A program made the position numbers and the translations under genes. Shown here in pieces: positions 8,714-18,000 of a stretch of DNA of 64,000 nucleotides (positions within the stretch are counted from its first letter, which is position 1; the number at the start of each line of letters is the position of its first letter). Below the pieces are notes generated by a model. The model did not search any database, had not been told where the DNA came from, and worked only from the letters and a program-made list of their open reading frames with translations. This DNA is from an uncultured Acetatifactor sp. Its GTDB lineage: Bacteria > Bacillota > Clostridia > Lachnospirales > Lachnospiraceae. The stretch covers positions 62,001 to 126,000 of the forward strand of contig CAKSAN010000009.1 in assembly GCA_934436435.1 (NCBI GenBank), written 5' to 3'.

Positions 8714-9007
8714 GGGCACAAACTCTTATAATTCCAAGATTGTACCCTCTCCGTCAAGAGTTGTGGGCACAGAGTGGCTTATCTCCTTGTACTGTGCCCA
8801 TTTTAAAACAGGCTGCGGGCACAGATAGACTTATTCCCTTGTGCTGTGCCCATTTTAGAACAAACCGTGGGCACAGCGCAGCTCACCTTCTTGTACTGTG
8901 CCCATTTTAAAACAAGCTGTGGGCACAGCGCGACGCGTTCTCTTGCATTGTACCCATTTTTAAACAAAAGGAAGGGCACAGACATCGAATTTATCGTTGC
9001 TGTGCCC
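8714..9007. repeat. 52-bp tandem array of hairpin units (about six copies)
   Basis: The heptamer GGGCACA recurs at 8714, 8765, 8817, 8869, 8921 and 8974, a period of 51-53 bases. Each central unit folds as GGGCACAG with CTGTGCCC, then ATTTTAAAACA or a variant. The first and last units are diverged. The array fills the rest of the gap between convergent genes and has no coding content. It resembles a minisatellite built on a terminator-like hairpin; there are no unique spacers, so it is not a CRISPR. Confidence 0.85.
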
Positions 9008-9048
9008 TTTCCTTGGAAATACATATATTTATTTGACTAACTTTCCAT

Positions 9049-9612
9049 TTATTTGGTATCTTTCATAACATCTTTGTTCTTCACCAGATAATCGATCAGG
9101 GATACTACGGTGAGGATCAGTGCGATCCACATAATAATATCGGTGAGGATCTGCAACTGCGGAAAGTTGGCGATCATCAGGCAGATCATAACCATCTGGA
9201 AGGTGGTCTTGAACTTGCCCCAGTAGCTTGCGGCAATGACTACGCCGTTGTCGGAAGCGATCAGGCGGAAACCGCTGATAATGAACTCTCTGGCAATAAT
9301 GATGATGACCACCCAGGAAGGGATGCGGTTCATCTCGATCAGTGCGATCATGGCGGAACATACTAACAGCTTATCCGCCAGCGGATCCATGAACTTACCG
9401 AAGTCTGTGATCAGATTGTATTTTCTGGCGATCTTACCGTCGATCAGATCCGTCAGGCTGGCGATAATGAAGATGGCCAGTGCGATCATATCCGTCACGA
9501 AAGTATTGTCACCGAACCATCCGGCCTGGCCTCCCAGCAACAGGATAATAAACGGTACAATCAGGATTACGCGGAAAATAGTCAGCTTGTTGGGCAGATT
9601 CATCTTACTCAT
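9049..9612 (-). CDS. pgsA: CDP-diacylglycerol--glycerol-3-phosphate 3-phosphatidyltransferase
   Basis: Membrane enzyme of 187 residues making phosphatidylglycerol phosphate, the committed step of acidic phospholipid synthesis. The full CDP-alcohol phosphotransferase motif DX2DGX2ARX8GX3DX3D is visible (DLIDGKIAR ... GKFMDPLAD), with several hydrophobic helices. The start overlaps the end of rimO by 8 bases, so the two genes are probably translationally coupled. It is the last gene of the yicC operon. In many Firmicutes the next gene would be cinA or recA; here a carbohydrate insert intervenes. Confidence 0.95.
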   Translation of the reverse strand: MSKMNLPNKLTIFRVILIVPFIILLLGGQAGWFGDNTFVTDMIALAIFIIASLTDLIDGKIARKYNLITDFGKFMDPLADKLLVCSAMIALIEMNRIPSWVVIIIIAREFIISGFRLIASDNGVVIAASYWGKFKTTFQMVMICLMIANFPQLQILTDIIMWIALILTVVSLIDYLVKNKDVMKDTK

Positions 9613-10933
9613 GGTATATCTCTCCTATCAGATCATATTCATTGGAATCGGTGACCAGAACCTTGACAAAATCTCCGGTCATCAGATTTGCTGAAGTATT
9701 TACAAACAGATAGCCGTCCACATTGGGAGCATCTCTGTAAGTTCTGGCCACATAAGTCTCTTCGTCCGCTACCTTGCCCTCGATCATTACGGTCAGAATG
9801 CGGCCTACCATATCCTCCGCCCTGTCAAAAGCGATGGCCTGCTGCAGTTCCATCAGCTCATCTCTGCGGAATTCCTTGACTTCCTGCGGCACCTGATCTT
9901 CCATGGTGGCTGCGGGAGTATCTTCCTCCTGTGAATAGGGGAATACACCCAGACGGTCGAATTCCATCTCGTTGACAAAACGGTACAGTTCCTCGAAATC
10001 CTCCTGAGTCTCTCCGGGGAATCCGCTGATCAGCGTGGTCCTTAAGCAGATATCGGGGATCTTCTCCCGAAGCTTACCAATGATGGTGCGAAGCTCTGCC
10101 TGATCGGTACGTCTTCCCATGCGCTTTAACACATTGTCGGAAGCATGCTGGATGGGAATATCCAGATAGTTGCAGACCTTGGGTTCCGCGGCGATGGCGT
10201 CAATCAGTTCGTCCGTGATCTCCTCCGGATAGCAGTATAAAATACGGATCCAGTAAATGCCGGGGATCTGCGCCAGTTCATGTAAAAGTCTCGGCAGTTC
10301 CTTTTTACCGTACAGGTCCACACCGTACAGCGTAGTCTCCTGCGCTACCAGAATCAGTTCCCGTACACCCTTGTCCGCCAGCTCTGTGGCTTCCTTGATG
10401 AGGCTCTCCATGGGAACACTACGGTAATTGCCTCTGACCTTGGGAATAATACAGTAGGTACAGTGCTTGTCACAGCCCTCTGCAATTTTCAGATACGCAA
10501 AATGTCCGCCTGTAGTGACAACCCGGTTGGTCTCTGTCACTGGGGCGGCATTAATGTCTTCGTAATAATTCTGTTTCCGGCCTGCAAGGACTTCTTCCAG
10601 AGCGGCCACGATCTCGTCGATGGCAGTGGTTCCGATAATGGCATCCACCTGCGGGATCTCCTTCTGGATCTCCTCGCGGTAGCGCTGTGCCAGACAGCCC
10701 GCTGCGATCAGTGCTTTGACCTGTCCGCTGTCCTTCAGTTCTCCCATCTGCAATAATGTATTGATGCTCTCTTCCTTGGCATCACCGATAAAGCAGCAGG
10801 TGTTTACAACAACCGCGTCCGCCTCTGCTTCATCGTCCGTGAAGGTATAACCTTTTTCCTGGAGCATGCCAAGCATCTTCTCGGAATCGACAAGATTCTT
10901 GTCACACCCCAGGGATACAAACAATATCTTCAT
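9605..10933 (-). CDS. rimO: Ribosomal protein S12 methylthiotransferase RimO
   Basis: Radical SAM enzyme of 442 residues that methylthiolates an aspartate of ribosomal protein S12. The UPF0004 domain holds Cys10, Cys46 and Cys80 for the auxiliary iron-sulfur cluster. The radical SAM cluster motif CDKHCTYC gives Cys154, Cys158 and Cys161. A TRAM domain closes the protein. The opening MKILFVSLGCDKNLVDSE is characteristic of RimO rather than MiaB or MtaB. It lies between rpoZ (5 bases) and pgsA (overlap). Confidence 0.96.
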   Translation of the reverse strand: MKILFVSLGCDKNLVDSEKMLGMLQEKGYTFTDDEAEADAVVVNTCCFIGDAKEESINTLLQMGELKDSGQVKALIAAGCLAQRYREEIQKEIPQVDAIIGTTAIDEIVAALEEVLAGRKQNYYEDINAAPVTETNRVVTTGGHFAYLKIAEGCDKHCTYCIIPKVRGNYRSVPMESLIKEATELADKGVRELILVAQETTLYGVDLYGKKELPRLLHELAQIPGIYWIRILYCYPEEITDELIDAIAAEPKVCNYLDIPIQHASDNVLKRMGRRTDQAELRTIIGKLREKIPDICLRTTLISGFPGETQEDFEELYRFVNEMEFDRLGVFPYSQEEDTPAATMEDQVPQEVKEFRRDELMELQQAIAFDRAEDMVGRILTVMIEGKVADEETYVARTYRDAPNVDGYLFVNTSANLMTGDFVKVLVTDSNEYDLIGEIYHE

Positions 10934-10938
10934 GTGTC

Positions 10939-11178
10939 TTATGCTTCCTCATCATCTCCAAGGATCTTAATCTTGCCCTGATTCAGTTCCTCTACTGCGA
11001 TGGACAGAGGCTTATCCACCTTAGCGGTTACCAGCGGTTCTTCTCCTGCGATGATCTGTCTTGCTCTCTTGGCAGTTGCCATAACGATAGAATAACGACT
11101 GTTGACTACAGGTGCTTCACCGGGTTCTACCTCGCTGTTTACTACTTTCATTAAATCGGTATAAGAGGGATGTAACAT
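10939..11178 (-). CDS. rpoZ: RNA polymerase omega subunit
   Basis: Omega subunit of RNA polymerase, 79 residues, starting MLHPSYTDLM. The conserved omega core is present (NSRYSIVMATAKRARQI) followed by the acidic tail typical of Clostridia. The ATG at 11178 is chosen because GGAGC lies about 8 bases upstream within the end of gmk; a longer open frame upstream overlaps gmk and has no homology. Gene order gmk-rpoZ is classical. Confidence 0.93.
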   Translation of the reverse strand: MLHPSYTDLMKVVNSEVEPGEAPVVNSRYSIVMATAKRARQIIAGEEPLVTAKVDKPLSIAVEELNQGKIKILGDDEEA

Positions 11179-11179
11179 T

Positions 11180-11815
11180 TTATTTTGCTCCTTTCGCGAA
11201 ACCTTCCAGTTCCTCTCTGATCTCTTTGATAAATTCTCCCTGACGAAGTGGCACACATTTTGCCGCTTCCACCAGCTTTTGTACTTCTCCGGCACATTCG
11301 TCCAGATCATCATTCACTACTATATAATCATAGGCATCCATGCCTTCTGATTCCTCATAAGCCCGGGCCAGTCTCTGTGCAATGACATCCGCTGTCTCGG
11401 TTCCTCTGCCCACCAGTCGTTTCTGCAATTCTTCCGCACTGGGAGGAGTAACAAATAATAGCAGGCTCTCCGGAAACTGCTCCTTGATCTTCATGGCACC
11501 CTGGATCTCGATCTCCAGGATCACATCCTTGCCTGCCTGCATCTGCTCTTCCACGTAAGCTTTCGGCGTTCCGTAATAATTGCCGCAATACTGAGCATAC
11601 TCGATAAATCCGTTTTTTGCAATATTTTCTTCAAATTGATCTCTGGTGCGGAAGAAATATTCTCTTCCGTCCTCCTCGCCTTCTCTGGGCTGTCTGGTGG
11701 TCATGGAAATGGACAACGCATAATTGTCATATTCCGATAACAGTTTTTTCACCAGAGTTCCTTTTCCGGCTCCGGAAAATCCGGAGATCACCATTAATAT
11801 TCCTTTATTCTGCAT
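11180..11815 (-). CDS. gmk: Guanylate kinase
   Basis: Guanylate kinase, 211 residues, converting GMP and ATP to GDP and ADP. The P-loop GFSGAGKGT is at residues 12-20, followed by the GMP-binding segment ([19 protein letters not shown]) and the lid. The gene starts within the last codons of remA, which points to translational coupling, and its end abuts rpoZ. Confidence 0.96.
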   Translation of the reverse strand: MQNKGILMVISGFSGAGKGTLVKKLLSEYDNYALSISMTTRQPREGEEDGREYFFRTRDQFEENIAKNGFIEYAQYCGNYYGTPKAYVEEQMQAGKDVILEIEIQGAMKIKEQFPESLLLFVTPPSAEELQKRLVGRGTETADVIAQRLARAYEESEGMDAYDYIVVNDDLDECAGEVQKLVEAAKCVPLRQGEFIKEIREELEGFAKGAK

Positions 11816-12083
11816 CTTCTCTGTCCTCTTTTTCCTCTTCCGGCCACAGTGCCTGTGCTCTTCCCGCGATCGTCTCGGGAAGCAGTGCCGACAGAACGAC
11901 CTGACTGTTCTCCATGACCAGTACCGATTTCGTCTTCCGTCCCTGTGTGGCGTCGATTGCCTGCCCGGTCTCCTTAGCCTTCTGCACCAGACGCTTGATG
12001 GGCGCAGATTCCGGGCTGACGATGGCGATGATCTTATCCGTATTTACAATATTGCCAAATCCCACATGGATCAATCGGTTCAT
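11805..12083 (-). CDS. remA: RemA-like extracellular matrix regulator (DUF370)
   Basis: DUF370 protein of 92 residues. Residues 1-70 match the RemA core: [39 protein letters not shown] and the [10 protein letters not shown] segment. In Bacillus subtilis RemA is a DNA-binding activator of matrix and osmoprotection genes. The C-terminus here has an acidic tail ([11 protein letters not shown]). The ATG at 12083 has AAAGGTG upstream; the longer frame has no homology. It lies between yicC and gmk, as in Bacillus. Confidence 0.9.
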   Translation of the reverse strand: MNRLIHVGFGNIVNTDKIIAIVSPESAPIKRLVQKAKETGQAIDATQGRKTKSVLVMENSQVVLSALLPETIAGRAQALWPEEEKEDREDAE

Positions 12084-12185
12084 GGTATCACCTTTCGTGG
12101 CTGTGCAGTCCCCGTTCACAAAACCGCACGCTTTCGTGCTCCCCACTGCTTCGCAGCTTATTTTGCTCATTGTGGGACGGTGACT

Positions 12186-13064
12186 CTATTCAATATTCTG
12201 AATCTGTTCTCTGACCTTTTCAATCTCGGTCTTAAGCTCAATAGCGCAGTTGGAGATCTCCAGATCGTTGGACTTGGACAGGATGGTGTTGGCTTCGCGG
12301 TTCATCTCCTGCGCCAGAAAATCCAGCTTTCTTCCGATGCTGCCGCCGGCCATCAGCGTACTCTTCGTAGTCTCGATATGGCTGCGCAGTCTCACCAGTT
12401 CCTCATCCACACATACCTTATCCGCGAAGATCGTTACTTCCGTCAGAAGTCTTCCCTCGTCCACGGTAGTATCGCCCAGCAGTTCCTTCACCCGATCTTC
12501 CAGTCTCTGGCGGTACTCCGCAATGATCTGGGGCGAACGCTCCGTGATGAAATCCACCAGCTTTAACATGCCGTCCAGTTTGCCGATCAGGTCGTCCCTT
12601 AAATGCTCTCCCTCGGTGATCCGGGTCTGTACAAACATCTCGCAGGCACCCTTCAGGGCTCTCTGCAATTCCTTCCACAGTTCTTCCTCGTCGATATCCT
12701 GCTCTTCCATCACAAATACATCCGGATACTTGGACAGGGTGGACACCCGGATATCGCAGTCTAAGTCAAAATCACTGGCCATCTGCTTCAGGTATCCCAG
12801 ATACTCCGCTGCCAGTTCCTTATTGTAACGTACACTGGACGTATTCTCGGAAAAATCTTCATAAGTGATGAACAGATCTACTTTACCTCTGGAAATGTAA
12901 TTCTTCAGTTCACTGCGGATCGCAGATTCGAAGAAATTCAGTTTCTTCGGCATTTTGATGTTCACATCAAGGTAGCGATGATTCACAGACTTCATCTCTA
13001 CGGTAAACTTTCTGTTATTCTCGGCAGTTTCACATCTGCCAAATCCCGTCATACTTTTGATCAT
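12186..13064 (-). CDS. yicC: YicC/YloC-family endoribonuclease
   Basis: YicC family protein of 292 residues with the characteristic start MIKSMTGFGRCE, the N-terminal YicC domain and the C-terminal DUF1732 domain (LMAGGSIGRKLDFLAQEMNR, EIEKVREQIQNIE). Family members act as metal-dependent endoribonucleases. CAGGAG lies just upstream of the ATG. It is the first gene of the yicC-remA-gmk-rpoZ-rimO-pgsA operon. Confidence 0.93.
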   Translation of the reverse strand: MIKSMTGFGRCETAENNRKFTVEMKSVNHRYLDVNIKMPKKLNFFESAIRSELKNYISRGKVDLFITYEDFSENTSSVRYNKELAAEYLGYLKQMASDFDLDCDIRVSTLSKYPDVFVMEEQDIDEEELWKELQRALKGACEMFVQTRITEGEHLRDDLIGKLDGMLKLVDFITERSPQIIAEYRQRLEDRVKELLGDTTVDEGRLLTEVTIFADKVCVDEELVRLRSHIETTKSTLMAGGSIGRKLDFLAQEMNREANTILSKSNDLEISNCAIELKTEIEKVREQIQNIE

Positions 13065-13119
13065 AGCTTCTCCTGTTGTAAGGGCGCAAAAGCCTTCCGC
13101 GATTTACGGTTTTCATTCT

Positions 13120-13149
13120 ATTATAGAATAATTGTGCCCTTTCCGTCAA
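13120..13149 (-). promoter_or_regulatory. Promoter of the yicC-pgsA operon
   Basis: TTGACG (13144-13149) and a perfect TATAAT (13120-13125) on the minus strand with an 18-base spacer, about 60 bases upstream of the yicC ATG. The -10 lies in a small palindrome, ATTCTATTATAGAAT. Confidence 0.75.
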
Positions 13150-13160
13150 GTGCAGGCGTC

Positions 13161-15002
13161 CTATTTCCACTCGTCGTAATGCTCCAGAAAATGGTGCTTC
13201 ACGCCGTCTTCCTTATAGGCAATAATGGTGCGCAGATTTACGTTCTCCACACTCTTGAAAATATTCCCTTCGATAAAGGGATTGGCCTGTTTCAGCGAAG
13301 CGATCAGGTTCTTGATCTCCATACGCTTGGAGGGGCTGCTGCCATCGGTACGGCAGGTGGTACAGGTGTCCGTGAACCGGCAGGCACACTGGATAAAATG
13401 CAGATCGTTGTAATCTCTCCAGTGCTTGATGTCGTCCTCGCGGATCAGATACATGGGGCGGATCAGCTCCATGCCTTCGAAATTCGTACTGTGAAGTTTC
13501 GGCATCATGGTCTGCACCTGTCCGCCGTACAACATTCCCATGAGGATCGTCTCGATGACATCATCGTAGTGGTGTCCCAGTGCGATCTTATTGCAGCCCA
13601 GTTCTTTCGCATGGCTGTACAGATAGCCCCTGCGCATTCTCGCACACAGATAGCAGGGAGAATCCTCTATGTCATACACCGCATCGAAAATCTGGGATTC
13701 GAAGATGGTGATGGGAATATCCATCAGCTTTGCATTGTTCTCAATGATCTTGCGGTTCGCCTCACTGTAGCCGGGATCCATCACCAAAAATACCAGTTCA
13801 AAGGGGAACTTGTTATGACGCTTCAGCTCCTGAAACAGCTTTGCCATCAGCATGGAGTCCTTACCGCCGGAAATACATACGGCGATCTTGTCGTTCTCCT
13901 GGATCATATCGTATTCGTTGATGGCCTTGGCGAATCGGGAAAACAGGACTTTGTGGAACTTCTTGCGGATACTCTTCTCGATGTCCAGTGCTCTCTGGTT
14001 CACCTCCGTCTGAGGCTGTTCCTTCTGCATCAGATTCAAAAGCCAGCCGGTATAGCCGCCCTGTAAACTGTAGGCATCCATTCCCTGTTCTCTGAAATAC
14101 TCTGCGGACACTTTGCTGTTCTGTCCACGGCTGCAATACAGAATTACTTTTTTATCCCCTGCTGTAGCAGCCAGTTTGTCCCCCAGTTCACATTCGGAGA
14201 TAGCGACAGCCCCGGGGATCTTGCCGTAATTTACCGCTTCATCGCCTCTGGTATCCACTAATATATAACTGTCTGGGATAAGAGTCTGCACCTGCTCCCA
14301 GGTGATCTCGCAGGATTCCTCCGAAGGTACGGTCAGAAGCTCCGGCATCTTCTTCTGTAATTCCATCAGGCTGTCACATTTTTGGTCCACCATGGTAAGA
14401 ATCTCCTCTGTGGGCGGCAGCTGATCCGGCACCATTACCGTATATAAACCCGCCGCATGAGCGGAGCGGATGCCGTTAAAGGAATCCTCCACCGCCATAG
14501 CCTGTCCGGGAGCCACGCCCAGTTCTTCACAGGCCTTCATGTAAATATCCGGTGCGGGCTTGCCGTTTTCCACCATGTCCCCGCAGACGATTCTTTCAAA
14601 ATATGCCGTGATCCCGGCTCTGTCAAGATGCTCCATGACCGCCGCTTTTCTTGTGGAGGAAGCTAATGCCACAGGAATCCCGTTCTGCTTCAGATACTCC
14701 AGGATCTCATGCACCCCCGGCTTCTCGGGAAGCCCTTCCCGCTCTTCCTTTTCCTTGAATCTCCTGCTGCAATCCTCATGCAGTTCCTCAAAGGAAACGT
14801 CAATGCCCTGCTCTGCCTTCGCCGCCTCGAACACTTCCTTTGTGCCCTGCAGGGTCCTGCCGATACAGGCTTTGGAGATCTCATCCACGTTTTTAAGACC
14901 CTTAGGTTCTGCCGCTTCTCTCCAGCACTCCATGTACATTCTCTCGGTATCAAAAAGGACACCGTCCATATCAAATACCACTGCGGTTATTGTTGTCTTC
15001 AT
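13161..15002 (-). CDS. HAD phosphatase-rhodanese-TtcA-like fusion protein
   Basis: A 613-residue protein with three enzyme units. Residues 1-215 are a HAD hydrolase of the beta-phosphoglucomutase type (FDMDGVLFDTE with Asp11/Asp13, ASSTRKA, then EDSFNGI). Residues 230-325 are a rhodanese with active-site Cys290 in CSRGQNS, as a sulfur carrier should have. Residues 340-613 are a TtcA-like PP-loop ATPase: SGGKDS at 378-383, cysteines 450 and 453 in PCYLC, GHHYDDVIET, and a further cysteine group at 539-550. TtcA makes 2-thiocytidine in tRNA using sulfur and a [4Fe-4S] cluster, so a fused rhodanese is logical; the HAD unit has no obvious role. The ATG at 15002 has AGGAG 5 bases upstream. It follows the helicase gene by 56 bases. 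Confidence 0.85.
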   Translation of the reverse strand: MKTTITAVVFDMDGVLFDTERMYMECWREAAEPKGLKNVDEISKACIGRTLQGTKEVFEAAKAEQGIDVSFEELHEDCSRRFKEKEEREGLPEKPGVHEILEYLKQNGIPVALASSTRKAAVMEHLDRAGITAYFERIVCGDMVENGKPAPDIYMKACEELGVAPGQAMAVEDSFNGIRSAHAAGLYTVMVPDQLPPTEEILTMVDQKCDSLMELQKKMPELLTVPSEESCEITWEQVQTLIPDSYILVDTRGDEAVNYGKIPGAVAISECELGDKLAATAGDKKVILYCSRGQNSKVSAEYFREQGMDAYSLQGGYTGWLLNLMQKEQPQTEVNQRALDIEKSIRKKFHKVLFSRFAKAINEYDMIQENDKIAVCISGGKDSMLMAKLFQELKRHNKFPFELVFLVMDPGYSEANRKIIENNAKLMDIPITIFESQIFDAVYDIEDSPCYLCARMRRGYLYSHAKELGCNKIALGHHYDDVIETILMGMLYGGQVQTMMPKLHSTNFEGMELIRPMYLIREDDIKHWRDYNDLHFIQCACRFTDTCTTCRTDGSSPSKRMEIKNLIASLKQANPFIEGNIFKSVENVNLRTIIAYKEDGVKHHFLEHYDEWK

Positions 15003-15058
15003 AGTTCTCCTTATATCTGGTTCCACCATAGGGTTGTTGCCCCTGCCTGTGGCCCCCA

Positions 15059-18000
15059 TCATTTTGCGCGTAAATAATAATCGATGATCTCTGTCTCTTC
15101 CATGGAAATATAGGTTCCGTACATGGCTATATTGCAGCACAGCACCCGGCTTCCCGCAGGGAAGATCATCTCATATCCATTGGACGAAGCCAGCCCGGGA
15201 TATCTGTCATCCTCTCTTCCATAGGAAAAATAAACAGCGGAATTTCCTATTTTCAAGGATCTGGGTGCCCCGATTCCTCCGGCGATCAGAACCTCGTCCT
15301 TTTTCCGGTCAAAAAAGCTCCAGTTCTTTTTCTCACCGAGTTGTCTGGGTTCTCTGCTTCGTTCCGTCAGCAGAATCTTACCCTGTGTATTTAAAAATGT
15401 CAATGCTCCCGTCTTTTTATCCACACGGATCTGCCCATATCCCGTCGTAATTTCCACCGCAGACGGGTTCTCCCGCACCGTGTATTTGAAGTCTCCCGCT
15501 GCCGTCACTGCCGCTTTCGGGAATTCCCGGCATTGTCCTCTGGCAAAGCATATGCGGAACAGATCTGCCGCAAGGGGTGTGATCCGCAGGGTTCCGTAGC
15601 TGCTTAGGAAGTCCACATAGCCCTCGTCCTTCATGACCATGCGCACGGCACAGTCGATCCTGGAATGTCCGGCAGGCATCAGTGTTTTGGCATCCGGCAT
15701 ATCGCCGTACTCGCCGTTATTTTCTAGTCTCAGCGGCTCCTGCCTGCCGGCCGTTCTGTCCGCGTTGCCGTTTCCGGAGCCTTTCTGCCCGGTCTTCTTC
15801 GGCCCGGAGCCCTCCGCTGTCGTCTGACTGTTTCGTGTCACTATGATCTTCTTCGGGCCGTACCGTTCTCTCGAAAGCCTCTCCTTTTCCGCTTCCTGTG
15901 CCCGCTGTCGGTAGATCTCTTCCTTCGTTTTCTCCGGCTCTGCCTGTTTTTTCACTGATGTTACAGGCTTCTTCTGGGCATCTGCGGCAAGGCGCATTCT
16001 CTGCTTCTGCTCCGGGGATATGGAATCTGCAATCAGTCCGGTGAGTTTCCCCCGGTATAGCACCGTCAGCTCATGCAGGGCTCTGGTGGCCGCCACATAC
16101 AGCTGCTTCACATATCCGTCTTCTACCGGATAGTCCTCCTCCGAGGCATTGAAGATCAGTACCGCATCAAATTCCAGACCCTTGGTGTATTTTAACGGAA
16201 GCACCATGACGCCCTCGCCGATCTCCCATTTTCCCGCATCACCGGTATTCAGTTCCACGCTGCCCTGCAAAGCGGCCGTTACTTTTTCCGCCTCCGCTTC
16301 GTCAATGCAGACTACGGCAATGGTGTCCAGCCCCTTGTCCTGCCATGCCTTAATAATCTGCTCCGCCTGTGTCACCTGACCGGTAAAATCTGTACATTTT
16401 TTCACCGTGACCGGCTCTCCGTGACGGATGATGGGTTCCACCGGATAGACCGGAAAACTTCCGTGATACAGGATGTCTGTGGCAAACTCCGAGATTTCCA
16501 CTGTGTTACGGTAGCTTTTCTGCAAGATGCCGAAATAATCAAATTCCCCGGGCAGCATCAGTTTCCGCAGTTCCGTCCAGTCGTTGAGACCGTAGCGGTC
16601 GGAAATATTCTGGGCCACATCCCCCATGATCGTATAGGTGCATTTACTCAGGCAGTATTTTAAGGACGCATAAGCCATCATGCCGAAATCCTGGGCTTCG
16701 TCGATCACCACATGTCCCGCCTCCCGGATCACCGTATCCTCCTTGATGCGCTTGTAGAGGTAAGCCATAGCCGCCAGATCGTAGACATCGTAGCTGCCTT
16801 CCGGCATGACGACAGGAAACTCCTTTTCCTGCTCTTCCTTCAGGAACTGCTCATAGAGCTCCGCCACCGAGCCCTTCCATTCCCGTTTTCCGAAATAAGT
16901 CTCGTAATAATGTTTCAGCTTCTGTTTTTCCGACTGGGTATAGGAATAATATTTTCCGCTGAGTTCATTTTCCAGCCGTGCCATAAGGTAATCCGTCAGT
17001 CTGCTGATCTTGTCCGCCCGGGACAGATCCTTCGTCTCTTTTAACAGCCTCGTAATAGTAGCCCGATCCAACAGCACTTTGCCGGTCTTTTCGATCACTA
17101 CGTCCTCTCTGGGGATTGCGCGGTATTCGTAACGCAGACAGAAATTCTCCAGTTCCTTAAACCAGACAAGGGTTCCCTTCACCGCCGGGGTCACACCTTT
17201 TACCACCGGTCTGATCTCATAGGACTTGTCCCAGTCCTCGTACAAAAGCCTTACGAACAGCTGCTCCATGGTCATCTGGGAGACGCCGTAAACATTCAGT
17301 TCCGGCAGCACTCCCGTGATATAGTTTAGGAGCACCTGATTGCTTCCCACGATGTAAAAGTCCTCCGGCGCAAACTCCTGCTCATAATTGTACAGAATGT
17401 AGGAAATGCGGTGCATGGCCACCGTGGTCTTGCCGGAACCCGCCGCTCCCTGCACGATCATGTTGTGCTGAGGCTTTTTGCGGATGACTTCATTCTGCTC
17501 CTGCTGGATCGTGGCAATGATCTCTCCCAGCACCGCTTTTTTATTCCTCGCCAGATATTTCGTCAGCAGTTCATCGTTCGCCACCACATCCGAATCGTAG
17601 AAGTCCTTCAGTTCGTCGTTTTCGATTTCATAGGTGCGTTTTCTGGACAGGGTGATGTCGTATTTTCCCTCCCCTTTCACAGAATAGGTGACATCTCCAA
17701 GTGCCGCATCGTAATATACACTGGCTATGGGTGCTCTCCAGTCGATGACCTCCGGTTCGGCTGGATTGTCAGCAATAACGCTTCTTCCGATATAGTAGAC
17801 CTCGTCTTTTTTTAACTTTTTGTCCCGGAAATCAATTCTGCCGAAATAGGGCTTTTTTCTCGCCTGCTCCGCCCGGCGCAGATCCTGATTTACGAATTTG
17901 AAACGGGCATCCGCATTGTGCCACAGAGTCTGGGCTTCCTTGTCTTCTTTGTTGAACTCCTCCTGCATGGCATGCAGCTCCTCCGCCAGTGCCTGTACGC

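Noticed and set aside
8714..9007. CRISPR array
   Set aside because: Repeats are directly adjacent and similar over the full unit; there are no spacers.
11724..12566. Plus-strand frame of 280 codons
   Set aside because: Antisense to gmk, remA and yicC, all of which have clear family motifs.
12978..14066. Plus-strand frame of about 360 codons
   Set aside because: Antisense of yicC and the TtcA-like region; composition is that of a shadow frame and no ribosome site is present.
13872..14136. Independent rhodanese gene inside the fusion
   Set aside because: The HAD, rhodanese and PP-loop parts are in one uninterrupted frame with no internal ribosome site that I could identify.
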